In this document: piece by piece, positions 1-11,708 of the stretch
Numbering within the stretch: position 1 is the first letter of the stretch
Layout: each line of letters starts with the position of its first letter
From: Ascaphus truei
Taxonomy: Eukaryota; Chordata; Amphibia; Anura; Ascaphidae
Direction: 5' to 3'
NCBI GenBank assembly: GCA_036426205.1
Contig: CM071568.1
Coordinates: forward strand, 44,545,171 to 44,609,170
Length of the DNA: 64,000 nt
Made by a program: the position numbers and the translations under genes
Notes under the pieces: model-generated
Told to the model about the DNA's origin: nothing
What the model saw: the letters and a program-made list of their open reading frames with translations, nothing else
Database searches by the model: none

Positions 1-437
1 GATTTAGATACCAAGGCAAAACAAATGGTTCAAATCAGTGTGACTGGCAATTGAACAATAGACATAAATCATCCAACGCGTTCGTAGTGATAACTACATT
101 ATTCAGGGAATGATATTGATATAATATTCCCAGAGGTATAAATATTCTCAAAACAGCTCCCATTGGTTCGGCCTAATAAGAGTTAGACAATCAATATCTG
201 GGATTTGTGCAGTAGTCAAATTATTGACTAGGGAAATACGAGCAATGTTTATTAAAAAAAACAACTTTATTAAAAAAATAGAATAAAATAATCCTAATAA
301 AACAAGTAAAAAAATTATAATTAAAAATGTTCTGAAATAAAAGAAAAAAAATGTAGTATGATAATTGGAGAATCTAAAGGGTAAAAGCTAAATATAAATA
401 AAAATAAAGAAGGGGAGAAGCAATAAGGTCCTAAAAT

Positions 438-491
438 GCGGGGTGGGGGGGGGTGGGTGGGGGTGGGGCGGGGGGGCGGGGGGGGCGGGGG

Positions 492-526
<35 letters not shown>

Positions 527-576
527 CGGGGGGGGGGGGGGGAGGGGGGGGGGGGGGGGGTGGGTGAGGGGGTGGT

Positions 577-624
<48 letters not shown>

Positions 625-809
625 GGTGGGGGGGGGGGGGGGGGGGCGGGGGGGCGGGGGGGGGGGGGGGGGGGGGGGGGGGGCGGGGGGGGGGGGGGGG
701 GGGGGGGGGGAGGTGGGGGTTGGGGGTGGGGGGGTTGGGGGGGGGGGGTGGGGGGGGGGTGGGTGGGGGGGGTGGGGGGTGGGGGGGGGGTGGGGGGTGG
801 GGGGCGGGG

Positions 810-840
<31 letters not shown>

Positions 841-1114
841 AGGGGGGGGTGGGGGGGGGGGGGGGGGGGGTGGGGGTGTGGGTGCGGGGGTGGGGGGGTG
901 GAGGTGGGGGGGGTGGGGGGGGGGGGGGTGGGGGGGGGGGCTGGGGGGGGGGGGGGTCGGGGGGGGGTGGTGGGGGTGGGGGGGGGTGGAGGGGGCCGGG
1001 GGGGTTGGTGGGGGGGGGGGGGGGGGTGGGGGGGGGGGGGGGGGGGGGGGGGTGGGTGGGGGGGGGGGGGGTGGGGGGGGGGGGGGGGGGGGGGGGGTGG
1101 GGGGTGGGGGGGGT

Positions 1115-1145
<31 letters not shown>

Positions 1146-1217
1146 GGGGGCGGGGGGGGGGGGGGGGGGTTGGGGGGGGGTGGGGGGGGGGGGGGGTGGG
1201 GGGGGGGGGGGGGGGGG

Positions 1218-1257
<40 letters not shown>

Positions 1258-1437
1258 GGGGGGGGGGGGGTTGGGGGGGCGGGGGGGTGGGGGGGGGGGG
1301 GGGGTGGGGGGGGGGGTGCGGGGGGGGGGGGGGGGGGGGGGGGGTGGGGGGGGGGGGGGGGGGGGTTGGGGGGGGGGGGGGGGGGGGGGGGGGGTGGGGG
1401 GGGTGGGGGTGGGGGGGGTGGGTGGGGTGGGGGGGGT

Positions 1438-1470
<33 letters not shown>

Positions 1471-1503
1471 CGGGGGGGGGGGTTGGTGGGGGGGGGGTGT
1501 GGT

Positions 1504-1537
<34 letters not shown>

Positions 1538-1558
1538 GGGGGGGGGGGGGGGGTGGGT

Positions 1559-1632
<74 letters not shown>

Positions 1633-1668
1633 GGGGGGGGGGGGGGGGGGGGGGGGTGGGGGGGGGGA
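438..1668. repeat. Interrupted poly-G tract, about 1.2 kb
   Basis: The plus strand is almost pure G, broken by single or double T, C and occasional A residues. It begins and ends abruptly in AT-rich DNA. Long proline or glycine reading frames cross it on both strands; these are composition artefacts, not genes. The tract could be a real G-rich satellite able to form quadruplexes, or a badly resolved long-read homopolymer region. It lies inside PLE 1, which has no such tract by family architecture. Confidence 0.9.
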
Positions 1669-1769
1669 TACATCTTTTCTATGCCAAACTACCAAGGATC
1701 CCACAGGGGAATATCTTAAAGAAACTTAAAGCAATTGTTAGACAATGCAGGCGCCTTGTCTGTTATACC

Positions 1770-3330
1770 ACTACAGCATTTTGCGTTTCTATTTCTGAAT
1801 TCCAAGGAGCCCTAGATTTCTACCATGCCCAAAATGCACAAGCCCTGAGTTGATCCGCCAGGTGCCCAATAGTGGCGGGCCTACAGTCTATGTGGATAAT
1901 CCAGTCAATATGTGGATCTTTCTCCAGCCATAAGTTGGGCAAAATTAACTCTTACCTGAAAGATTCAACTGGCAGTCTGAATGTATTTAATGGTTTCAAT
2001 GGAAAAAGTTCATATATAGGATCACATGTGATTATTAAGGAGTTGTACCAAACACATATACCCCATCAGACGGGGTAGAAGATGCGGTAAGAACATTTTT
2101 GGAACGAGATTACAATTGCACCCACTGAATAGGGAATTTATTTGAGCGGATAGCTTTATATTGAAGCACATATTTTTTTGTTTTTACACTGTTCTACAGC
2201 AGGTTTGCGGAACTGCAATGGGGACTAGGTTTGCCCACGTTTCGCAAACTGTTTTTATGTGGGGAGTGGGAGTCACATTCAATTGGATTGTTAAACATAC
2301 CCGGGAATGTCGTGGTATGGAGGACGCTATAAGACGACATCCGGTGTGTGTGGGATGGTGATCATGAGTCCGCCAAGCATTTATAGCCCATCTCAATGCA
2401 ATGATGTACAATCTTGTGTTCACAAACAATGGTTGATGATGCTCAGATAGAATTCTTGGATCTGAGGCTACTCACAGCAAGAATGGATGGCAATGTGGAG
2501 GACCGAGGACCTTTAAGGCGGTTGACACTACCAATCTATGAGGGAAATGCAATCATAAAAATGCTTGCCGAAAAATAACATACCAGGAGGGCAATTGTCA
2601 GATTAAGACAAACACTGCAGGCAATTTAGAGGTTTAAGGAACAGCCAGAAATGTTTTCTAGATTCATAGAGATAGGTTTATCCAAAGGAATTACTTGAAA
2701 GAGAGATGCGAGGTACGCAAAATGGATCGTAGCGATATGTTTAAGTCAGAATGGATCAGAAATTAAGACTAAAGTTAGGACAAAACTGGCAAATTAATGA
2801 CATTTCTTAAAAATTGGGCTTTTATTACTGATTTAATTCGGTGTATGCATGAGGATATCGAAAAGTTTTTAGCAAGCACTGGGGCATTTTGTGCAATGAT
2901 CCCATTTTGGGCTCTCATATTAGCACAAAAACCATGTTGATTTATAGGAGAGACGAAAAAAATCTGAAAAACCTGTTAGCACCAGTGATGTTTTTCAAAA
3001 ATACTGACCACCCCTCTCAGAGGAGTGGTTGGGCTCTAAACCTAAAGGAATGTTATCTGTGCGTTAGATTGCTTCAATTTGTAAATATCAACCTCCTGAT
3101 AAGCACTAATTATTCCAAGAGTACCAACGAAAGTTTTTAATATTGATGACTTTATTTTATGTACGTTCCAAACCTATTGTTTACCTATTGGAAGGGACAT
3201 GTGCTTTCAATATGTAGGTAGACCAAACGCAGCCTTAAGGTTTCGAATACAAGAACAGTCAGAATATACAAAATGGTGTTTTGACAAAAAAAGTGGTCCA
3301 GCATTCAGGACAACATCATAATAAGAATCC
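1770..3330 (+). pseudogene. PLE 1 reverse transcriptase / GIY-YIG endonuclease relic
   Basis: Short pieces in different frames match the order of domains in the intact PLE protein at 21997-24285. They are a PKMHK motif near 1825, SYLKDST near 1955, RT motif B (VCGTAMGTRFA) at about 2212-2245, an EFLDL segment near 2450, NDPILGS near 2892 with a following LLAP segment, and a YVG..R GIY-YIG core near 3210. Many stops and frameshifts separate them and no catalytic DD motif could be placed. This is a dead copy. Confidence 0.75.
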
Positions 3331-3980
3331 CTCTTAGCCTTACCTGTTACGGGGGAGGATTCAGCATATTCCTGGTAATAGGAGAGGTGGAGACAGGGTT
3401 AAAACACTATCATTAAGAAGAAAACGTACTCGATTCATAAAGTAGATACTATGTCCCGAAAGGGTAAATGAGGATGTTGACCATCTGGGCAGTGTATGGA
3501 TTATTCAGGGGGTTCCTCCTCAATCCCTCTCTATCTAACCAGTTGTTTATATCTGTTCTCCCCAGTCTTTTAGTTGTATTTATATTTACCATTTTTACCT
3601 GTAATGTCCAATTGATCATACTAACATTGTGTTTTCTTTTATTGCAGAACAGAAATTGTTAAGTATCTATTTTTTTTTGTTTAACTTGTTTTTTTGTAGG
3701 ATGTATTTATTCTAGTGTGTAATAAAAGTTGTGATGTTAATAAAAGTGCTCGTCTTTCCATAGTCAATTTGAATATGCACAGCCCAGATGATTGATTGGC
3801 TAACTACTTATTGGCCAACCACTGGGAAGCTGGCTGAGAGGTATAAGGACCTCTGGGAAATATCAATATCATTCCCTGAAGAAGTAGTTAGTTACACTAC
3901 GAAGGTGGTATGATTTATGTGGTCTATGTCAATTGCAGTCACACTGATTTTACCTATTGTGTTTGCCTGGTTCTAAATCT

Positions 3981-6047
3981 CTGTGTTGTAATTGTTGGGC
4001 ATTTGAGAGACTGAGAAACACTCTTGCCGATCGATCCTAGTCGCTGGGAAACAGTGACGTCATTCACGCAGCGTCCCGCAACGACAGCGGCAGCGTGCAC
4101 CGCTGGGGGTTACGATTGCAGCCAGCAGATCACCTCTGTGTGTGACGGCTTTCGATCGAGGAGCTTTACAAACTATCCGTCCATGTTGACTTCTACGGCA
4201 GGACCCTGTGAGTGCAGTTATCGAGTGCGGAGCCCAGCTGACCTTAAGGGAAATTCCCCATAGAGGCGCTGACAGCGTGAAGAGGAGTTCCCAAGAGGGT
4301 CCTGCCTGTACAGCTACTGTATTGTTTGAAGTGCCCCAATGAGGAGCTAGATCCTACTTCCACACCAGCAAGTCACCGAGAGTGCGTAACCTAGTGTTTT
4401 ACACACTTCAATGCTGAAGTGAAAAATTTTATACATGATGATCGCAGAATTATTTTCCCTATTTAATAGACAATTAGTATTTAACTTACTTCACATGGGC
4501 ATTGCGCTGTTTTTTGGTTCCATTTCTGTAGTGTGTTGGGGGGTGCGGAGCCACCCCCTTCGTTATAGCAGCAGACGCCGAATATTCACTACACGGTATG
4601 TAAATCATTTTTTATCTACACTGTGGGTTTTGTGCTTAATTGGGCTACTTAATTAGAAGGGGTATATGGTTAATTGCATGCCTATCACTTATTGGTATAG
4701 AGGTTAATTAGTGCGCACAGTATATGTTGTTTTCACAGCAATGGGTGCAATGCTGCTCCCCCTATGCAAACTTTTCTGGGGATTTGAGGAGAGATGAATT
4801 TTTTCTTACTAACATTACAAACAAGGAGTTTTTACGCGATACATGATGATGTGTTCTTCTATGGGAGGGCACCACAGACAAATTAACAATTTTTTTTCAG
4901 TATTGGATGGATTGCAACCACGGGTAAGCTTCACCAAAAAATTGGAGCAGTGAGCAAATTTCCTTTTTAGATGTATTATAACCAAATGTGAGGGGGAAAC
5001 TGTATAGTGATCTCTATAGGGAAACCAACGACAGAAAAGCAACTTTGCATCGAAAAGTTTTCACCATGAATCACTTCAAAATATGCCTGCCATTTCGCAA
5101 AAAAATTAGGGGGGGTAACAAGAATAGTGGATCAGACAGTCGCAATCGGATATAAAACTCTAAAGGAAATAGAAACATGCCTTTTTAGAAAGAGGGACCA
5201 CACCAAAGGAGGACATACAACATGCTTTTTCTGAGGTACCCACGGTACAGACATCAGCGAAACGGAAGCAAATGAGAGGTTGACTATAGTAACAAATTTA
5301 CCAAGCTAGCAGCTTTTATTAAAAAAAAAGCATCAATCAGCATTGGAAGTTTTTACAAACAGATGATGCATTAGGTAAAGCTTTGCCAAAAGACAGCTTA
5401 GATTTTTGAACGGAGAGGTGAAAAACCAGCAGGACATTGTTGATTAGGGTTGACTGATAAAGAATATTATCTTCTCCATATTTTTTGCGTAACCAAAACA
5501 ATGGGGGGCTGCAAGTGCCCACAATTGGGAGCGTCTGTGGTAACAGCCTCAAATACGGTGAAAAAGTTTTATACGCCATTGAGTGGGCAGAACATACAAA
5601 ATCAAAAGTTAGAATAAAGGTGTACTATATCGAATGTGATTTACATGATCAAGTGTCGCTGTGACTTTGTGATATGGAAAGACCAATAGATGTTAAAAAA
5701 TAGAGTATATTGAACACTAAAAGCAAATCAGCCGTTCTGCAGAGGGGAAAACTGCCACTCATAGGCATTTTGTAATGATTCTTAACCATTGTATCTCCTC
5801 ATGAAACTCAGGGAATAGACATAGAAAATGTTCGAAGGCATAGAGCAGGGATAGAAAGGGCACAATATTGTCTCCAAAGGGAATAATAAGGGATATTGGA
5901 ATTTAATACAGTACACCCAGAGGACTGAATGGATAATATCCGTAAAGTGTTTATGAGAGGGAGATTAGTACCCGATTCCAACCTGATTTTACCTTGTTGC
6001 CCTGTGAAGGTTGCTGTGCTGTTGTGCACTTGCTGTGTAAGTATGCG
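3981..6047 (+). mobile_element. Second PLE family, copy A (noisy)
   Basis: This segment is collinear with 9989-12026. It starts at a GGGCATTTGAGAGACTGAG block (3997; 10007 in copy B) and runs to the start of an LTR. It contains decayed RT motif B (YANLF-type, about 4760), motif C (YxDDVFF-type, about 4840) and GIY-YIG remnants (about 5590-5720). Relative to copy B it carries many one-base insertions and deletions, often in homopolymers, so hardly any frame stays open. It may be a true duplicate or an uncorrected second haplotype of the same locus. Confidence 0.75.
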
Positions 6048-6255
6048 TGTAGAGGACGTGCAAAGAGGGGTACACAATTGGAGACTTTATAAGGTTGAAA
6101 TCATAATAAGGTTTATTGATGCCTATTTCCTTTTAATCAGGAAATCCCATCCCAAATAACAGTGGGGGGGGAACAAGGCTTCTATTTCACTTGGGAGTAT
6201 TCTGTGAAACACATGCCAATTAATTCACATCTCCCTTAGTCAAGCATTTCTCCCA
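6048..6255 (-). repeat. Partial 3' LTR of the coiled-coil element
   Basis: It matches 12027-12230 of the solo LTR with scattered indels. The plus strand begins TGTAGAGGACG, preceded by ATGCG, close to the CTGCG that precedes the solo LTR. A poly-A signal (AATAAA on the minus strand, in the AAGGTTTATTGATGCC block) is present. Identity ends sharply after TTTCTCCCA, where coiled-coil sequence takes over. Confidence 0.7.
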
Positions 6256-8530
6256 TTGAATGAGAGTGGATGGAGGAAGAGAACCCTCAGTCCTGCTGGG
6301 ATTGGAGCCCTTTCTCCAGTTTATTCGTGTCTCCTCCTGAAGGTGTTTGAGATCAGCACCCCTCAGTCGCTCGAGGAGGACTTCTTCCAAGTATAGTCTT
6401 TTTTCTACGTGCGCGGTCATGAGATTTCCCTCGCGTCGGGTGCTCGTCTTATTGTAGGCATACTGTATGTCAGCAGTTGCAGAGCGTTTAAAAACAGCCC
6501 TTTGAGTTTTCCGCTCTTGAAGCTGTCTCTCTGCCCTTTTCCCACTCAATGGGGTTGCTAGTTCAGCCTCTTTGAAATTAAGTTGCAATTCCACACCCAC
6601 TTCCAGAGAATGTCCCATCGTTTCAGCTTCATCAGCTAAGGATTCTTCTGGTTTTAATTCAGCACGTGTACCTTCTTTTGTTGCCTGCTGGGTGGCTGAA
6701 GGTTTTGCTAGTGCTTGTTTAGGTGGTTCAAATTTTGCAACCTTTTCTTTTAGATGAGCGGTATTCCCAGCTCTCACTGTACCCTTGTCTTCATGGGTTT
6801 TTGAGGCTGTGGGATACTGACGCTTAGTCAGGGTCAATACTTGTCCTTGTAGGACTGTAATCTCATCCGCGAGAGATCCCTGTTTTTGAGTGCGTCTTGC
6901 AAGTCTCTTCTCAGGGAATTTATCTGCATGCTTTGCTTTCTCTGAGCTTGCTTCCACATTTTTATTGCATTGTGAAGCACTATGAACTTCTTTGCTTGGG
7001 CCACAGTTACTTGTTTCAGTTTCTGGACCTTCTTGTGCTCCCTTTTGTGCCGCGTCACCTGGGTTCTAAGCTTGGCTTTTAGCGTTGCTTTGGTGATGCT
7101 CAGGGTAGCCTTCAGTTTCTCATGCTGCTTTGCGGGGACATACTGGGTCATCAGACGTTCCTGCAGTACTTTAATTTTTTTAACAGCCTGCAGATTGTCA
7201 TCCTGCAGAGTTCGCTGCTTCTCCTCTGCCTTCTCGAGGTGCGTACGCAGACCTTGCAGTTGGTTCTGCAGTCGGTACTCTGCTTCAAACTTCTCACCTT
7301 GCAAAAGTCTATTTATTTCTTTAAACTCGTGCAGCGTTTCATTTTTTTCCTTGATGTCGTTTGTCAAATTAAAATTTTCTTCTTTGAGTTTTACGTTTTT
7401 TCTTTGTTATCTTAAATGTTCTCCTTTTTCAGTCTCTGTACTATTCCGGGCCTCTTTGCAGTCCTCCTTCCATTTACGCACATCTGCTTTGAGACTGACA
7501 GTCTCCTGGCGTGAGACATCCTTCTCTAGGTTGAGGGTCTGAAGCTCCTTCTGGGAGACTTGGAGATTTGTATTAAGATTGGCAATCGTTTCTTTAGAAA
7601 TGTCCAGCTCCTCAGTGAGACTGTGTAGTTCCTTTCTAGAAACTTCCAGGTCTGTGCGGCAGCTGTTGGTCTCATGATGTGAGGCATCCAGTGCTCTGCG
7701 GAGTGTCTGAACCTCTTTCTGAGATACGTCCACCTCTATCCGGACACTGTTGACCTCCTGTTGTGAGGCAATCAGCTCTATGCGAAGAGTGTGAACCTCT
7801 TGCTGGAAGACTGTCATCTGCTTCAGTGCCTCCTCATACTTGCGCTTTAGCGTAGCCACCATTTTATCAGATTGGCTCTGCTTTTCATTCATGGCGGAAA
7901 TAGTAGCATTTGCAGTATCTAGCTCAGTCTTGAAATCGTCCAATTCTGTCCTGGCTAAAGACTACATTGCAAGCACATATTCCTGTAGCTTCACGTTATT
8001 TTTCTGTAGCTCTGTGTAACGATCTTCCTTTTGTTTCAATTGTTCACGGAGCATATCACAGTCATGCCTGGCATTTTTCAGGGCATCTTCAGGGTTGGTC
8101 AAGGGATCGTCACTCACAGGTTCTGGCTCCACTTCCCTGGGATGGTTGGTTGAGGGTTCCTCACTGTTGTCACCGGACAGACACTTCTTTGGGGTACACG
8201 ACTTCTGCCTTGGGCCCTCTGGATATTCGGTTAACCGCGGGATGAATTCTCCATTTTCTCTAGGCTGCAAGGCAACTCGGTCCCCCTTTTCCTCCACAGG
8301 ATCTGCGGACGTGTCTGTTCCTTCCACGGTAAGTGAAGAACCACTTTTTTCTTTTTCCGCTTTTTTGTTTTGGATGACTCCGTCCCATCAGGAATACTGG
8401 GGTCTCCTTTATTTGAAATTTTAGCAGCGTCACTGGATCCACCCGGCTTTTCTTGCAACTGTAATAGCTGATGGAATTTATTCGGTGATCCACTGCTCCC
8501 GCTCTGTCTCCTGCTGATCATATTCGTCAT
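6220..8530 (-). pseudogene. Coiled-coil protein gene inside an LTR element, broken
   Basis: Successive minus-strand frames of 99, 121, 178, 177 and 245 codons cover this interval and read as one protein. The 121-, 178- and 177-codon pieces share one frame and are split only by in-frame stops near 7962 and 7407. Frameshifts lie near 8330 (A-rich run) and 6870. The order from the N-terminus is a polar Ser/Lys-rich part with a KTKKRKKKK basic patch, an acidic Glu/Pro part, then about 400 residues of coiled coil. Between about 7815 and 7470 the coiled coil is built from roughly eight 14-residue units (two heptads each, pattern like LRxELDVSQKEV). A basic Gln-rich tail follows and ends in the LTR. 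No enzyme domain is visible. It could be a gag-like structural protein or a captured host coiled-coil gene; I do not recognise it. Confidence 0.6.
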
Positions 8531-8544
8531 AAAAGGGAGCGGTC

Positions 8545-8905
8545 TTTTCTGTTCATGCCGAGTTTAGGCACCCCCACCATTCTTGGGGTATTTTGTGGGT
8601 GTGACTCGGTTCGGGTTCCCCGTAAGAGATGTCTTCCTCTTTATTGGACTGGAAGGGCCACTCTTCCGTGGGGTAGGGTTCATTACAGGAACGCTGCATC
8701 TTGTCCTACATTATTAGGCTATCAGGTGTCTTTTTCTTCCTGACCTCAGGAGGCGCTATTGCAGCTGTTGCCACTGTATTTGCTAGAACCCCCAATTGTG
8801 GTAGTCCTACAGGTGGGCATATTTTGCGTGTAGAGGTCGTAGCTCTCACAGGCATCTCTGTAGAATTTTTCTTTCTTGGATAAGTTTTACAATATCAGCA
8901 GCACT
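8545..8905 (-). pseudogene. Probable upstream coding part of the coiled-coil gene
   Basis: One minus-strand frame stays open here except for two stops (TAG near 8710 and TGA near 8556). It reads as plausible protein, with an acidic stretch rich in Glu and Pro, and continues in the same frame past 8545 into an acidic YDEYDQQETERE segment before shifting into the 8530 frame. This suggests the original gene began upstream of the first long frame. The assignment is inference from open frame and composition only. Confidence 0.35.
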
Positions 8906-9854
8906 GTGCATGCATTTTCTCTTATCAGGTATACAAGATGTGCAGTTGCTAGGTAAAAAAGTCTATTTGCTTTACACCATTTACTTGCTAGGTATAATCT
9001 CTCATTAGGTATGCTGAAAGTGTAGTTGCTAGGTAAAAACTTCTGTTTGCTTTACACTATTTACTTGCTAGGTACAATCCCTCTGCTTCAGCAACAGAAT
9101 TTGGTTTTCTGCCTTAGTTCAGTAAATTTCAGTCTCATCTTTGGGTATTATGGCATTCACACTTCACACTTTGGGTGTCTGTTTTGCTCCCAAGATATAT
9201 ATAGGCAGACTTTTTTTACTTGCAGAAAAAAAAACATTCTTTGCAGTGGACTATTTCTTTCATTCCCGGCAGGGTGACTCAACACTCAACAATTGGCTTT
9301 GAAATACCTTTTTCCCCTATAGGGCAATTTTACACTCAGCATTTGTTTGCTAAAAATTCCCCTGCTTCAGCACAGTCTTGTATCAATTTTCACACTTTTC
9401 TGCATATACTCCATTCACAGCTGGTAGCCCTATGCGGTGTGGCAACCTTTATTTGCAAAATCAGTACCACTCGTGGGTCACCATCTGTATTCACTGCTTC
9501 AGTGAAACTTTTGAAAACAACAAACACCTATCCCTTTTTAAGGGCTGACTCACTTCTTGAACCCTGACTATGGCTGGAAGGCAAAACCCCTATTTCAATG
9601 ACCATATTACACTTTGTGATAGGCAAATAAGGTTTAGCTGCTTCCGCAGTCTCTCTCCTCTTGGGATTGGGGCAAAGAGTCCATCTGTGGTTTTGTAAGT
9701 TTTCAGTGGTGTGTATCCCTTTAACTCTGATCTCTGCTGCATGAGGTTTTTTTTTTTTTTTTATAAGTTGCTCAGACTGTTTGTAGGTAAAAAGCATTAA
9801 AAAAAAATTCACATAAAAAATCTCCGGTCCTTTTTAACTACAAAGACACCTCTC
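8906..9854. other. Leader region of the coiled-coil LTR element
   Basis: About 950 bases between the primer-binding site and the coding part show no convincing gene on either strand. They hold AT-rich DNA, a short repeated block (CTATTTGCTTTACAC.ATTTACTTGCTAGGTA at about 8962 and 9042) and an 18-T run near 9747. It is probably untranslated leader or decayed gag sequence. Confidence 0.4.
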
Positions 9855-9872
9855 GTCCCACTTCGGACACCA
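9855..9872 (-). promoter_or_regulatory. Primer-binding site of the coiled-coil LTR element
   Basis: On the minus strand the sequence is TGGTGTCCGAAGTGGGAC, two bases inside the LTR end. A PBS starts with TGG because it pairs with the CCA 3' end of a tRNA, and this one fits in position and sequence. The primer tRNA was not identified. Confidence 0.65.
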
Positions 9873-9874
9873 TA

Positions 9875-9988
9875 TGTAGACGGAGGTTCACTGAGGTACA
9901 CAATTGGAGACTTTTATAAGGTGAAATTATAATAAGGCTTTATTGTGCCTTTTCCTTTTCATCAGGAAATCCATCCAAACACAGGGGG
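9875..9988 (-). repeat. Partial 5' LTR of the coiled-coil element
   Basis: The plus strand starts TGTAGACGGAGG and matches 12027-12140, including the TATAAAAG and AATAAA signals on the minus strand. It breaks off in a G run, where PLE copy B starts with no intervening sequence. Confidence 0.75.
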
Positions 9989-10803
9989 GGGTCTGTGTGT
10001 AATTTTGGGCATTTGAGAGACTGAGAAACACTCTTGCCGATCGATCCCTAGTCGCTGACACAGTGACGTCATCACGCAGCGTCCCGCAACGAAGCGGCAG
10101 CGTGGCACGCTGGGGGTACGCTTGCAGCCAGCAGACTCACCTCTGTGTGTGACGGCTTTCGATCGAGGAGCTTTACAAACTACTCCGGTCCATGTTGAAC
10201 TTTCTGGGGACCCTGTGAGTGCCAGTATCGAGTGCGGAGCCCAGCTGACCTTAAGGGAAATTCCCCATAGAGGCGCTGACAGCTTGAAGAGGAGTTCCCA
10301 AGAGGGTCCTGCTTTACAGCTACTGTTTGAAGTGCCCACTGAGGAAAGCTAGCATCCTACTTCCACACCAGCAGTCACCGAGTGGTAACCTATGTGTTTT
10401 ACACACTCAATGCTTGAAATTTTATACTTGATGTACGCAGAATATTTTTCCCTTATTTAATACACAATTGTATTTACTTACTTCACCATTTGCATTTTGC
10501 GCTGTTTTTTTGTTTCCATTTCTGTAGTGTGTTGGGGGGTGCTGAGCCACCCCCTATCTTTATAGCAGCAGACGCCTTCAATATTCACTACACGGTTATG
10601 TAAATCATTTTTATTATCTACACTGTGGTTTTTGTGGCTTTACATTGGGCTACTTAATTAGAAGGGTATATGGTAATTGCACCTATCACTTATTGGTATA
10701 GAGGTTAATTAGTTGCGCACAGTATATTTTTGTCTTTCACAGCAATGGGGTGCAATGCTGCTCCCCCATATGCAAACCTTTTCATGGTGGATTTTGAGGA
10801 GAG

Positions 10804-11022
10804 ATGAATTTTTTCTACTACACATTACAAACACATGAGTTTTTACTGCGATACATTGATGATGTGTTCTTCCTATGGGAGGGCACCACAGACAAATTAA
10901 CACATTTTTTTTATTACTTGGATGGATTGCAAACCACGGTAAGCTTCACAAAAAATTGGAGCAGTGAGCAAATTTCCTTTTTAGATGTATTATTAACCAA
11001 ATGTGAGGGGGAAACTGTATAG
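10804..11022 (+). pseudogene. PLE copy B reverse transcriptase fragment
   Basis: This 72-residue piece contains RT motif C as RYIDDVFFLWEG, where the two Asp are the metal ligands of reverse transcriptases, followed by an ISFLDVLL segment matching NFLDLTIY in the intact PLE protein. Frameshifts cut it off from motif B upstream and from the endonuclease downstream. Confidence 0.75.
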
Positions 11023-11402
11023 TGATCTCTATAGAAAACCAACTGACAGAAAAGCAACTTTGCATTCGAAAAGTTTTCACCATGAATCACTTCAAAATAT
11101 GCTGCCCTTTTCGCAAAAATTAGGGTAACAAGAATAGTGGATAGACAGTCGCAATCGGATAAAACTCTAAAGGAAATAGAAACATGCTTTTTAGAAAGAG
11201 GACACACCAAAGGAGACATACAACATGCTTTTTCTGAGGTACCCAAGGTACAGACATCAGCGAAAGAAAATGAGAGGTTGACTATAGTAACAAAATTTAC
11301 CACAGCTAGCAGCTTTATTAAAAAAAAAGCATCAATCAGCATTGGAATTTTTTACAAACAGATGATGCATTAGGTAAAGCTTGCAAAGACCAGCTTAGAT
11401 TT

Positions 11403-11708
11403 TTGTACCGGAGAGGTGAAAACCTACAGGACATGTTGATTAGTGTTGACTGTAAAGAATATTATCTTCATCCATATTTTTTGAGTAACCAACAATGGGG
11501 GTGCTTCAAGTGCCACAATTGGAGCGTCTGTAACAGCCTCAATACCGGTGAACAGTTTTATCACTCCATGAGTGGCATAACATACAAAATCAAAAGTAGA
11601 ATAACGTGTACTATATCGAATGTTATTTACATGATCAAGTGTCGCTGTGAACTTTGTTATATTGGCAAGACCAATAGAATGTTAAAAACTAGATATATTG
11701 AACACTAA
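11403..11708 (+). pseudogene. PLE copy B zinc linker and GIY-YIG endonuclease fragment
   Basis: This 101-residue piece starts with a YRRGENLQDML segment, has a CFKCHNWSVC cysteine cluster and then IYMIKCRCELCYIGKT, the GIY-YIG core. The family nicks target DNA with this domain. The stop after YIEH is probably a mutation, since homologous sequence continues to about 11944 in shifted frames. Confidence 0.75.

Larger units (their letters stand above)
1..3979 (+). mobile_element. Decayed Penelope-like element (PLE 1), cut by left window edge
   Basis: The first 205 or so bases are an imperfect inverted copy of about 3780-3979: both hold the same TTTAGA..CCAGGCAAA, ATCAGTGTGACTG and CAGGGAATGATATTGAT blocks on opposite strands. 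Inverted terminal arms around a reverse transcriptase relic are typical of Penelope-like retroelements, which copy themselves by target-primed reverse transcription. The coding relic lies at about 1770-3330, and a 1.2-kb poly-G tract sits between the left arm and the coding part. The element may start upstream of the window. Family assignment is from protein motifs; the arms are seen directly. Confidence 0.75.
6048..9988 (-). mobile_element. LTR retrotransposon carrying a coiled-coil gene, ends truncated
   Basis: Read on the minus strand, the element has a partial 5' LTR (9988 to 9875), a primer-binding site directly inside it (9872 to 9855), a leader, a long broken coiled-coil reading frame (about 8900 to 6220) and a partial 3' LTR (6255 to 6048). 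The LTR family is defined by the solo copy at 12027-12669. No protease, reverse transcriptase, RNase H or integrase motif was seen, so the element looks non-autonomous. The 5' LTR stops at a G run where PLE copy B begins, and the 3' LTR lacks its outer two thirds, so the structure is damaged or misassembled. Confidence 0.65.

Noticed and set aside
321..1853. Proline-rich and glycine-rich frames of 320-470 codons on both strands
   Set aside because: They exist only because poly-G/poly-C lacks stop codons. Their composition is pure tract translation.
6982..7542. Plus-strand frame of 186 codons opposite the coiled-coil gene
   Set aside because: It is Ser/Cys/Phe-rich mirror coding of the antisense coiled coil, with no independent support.
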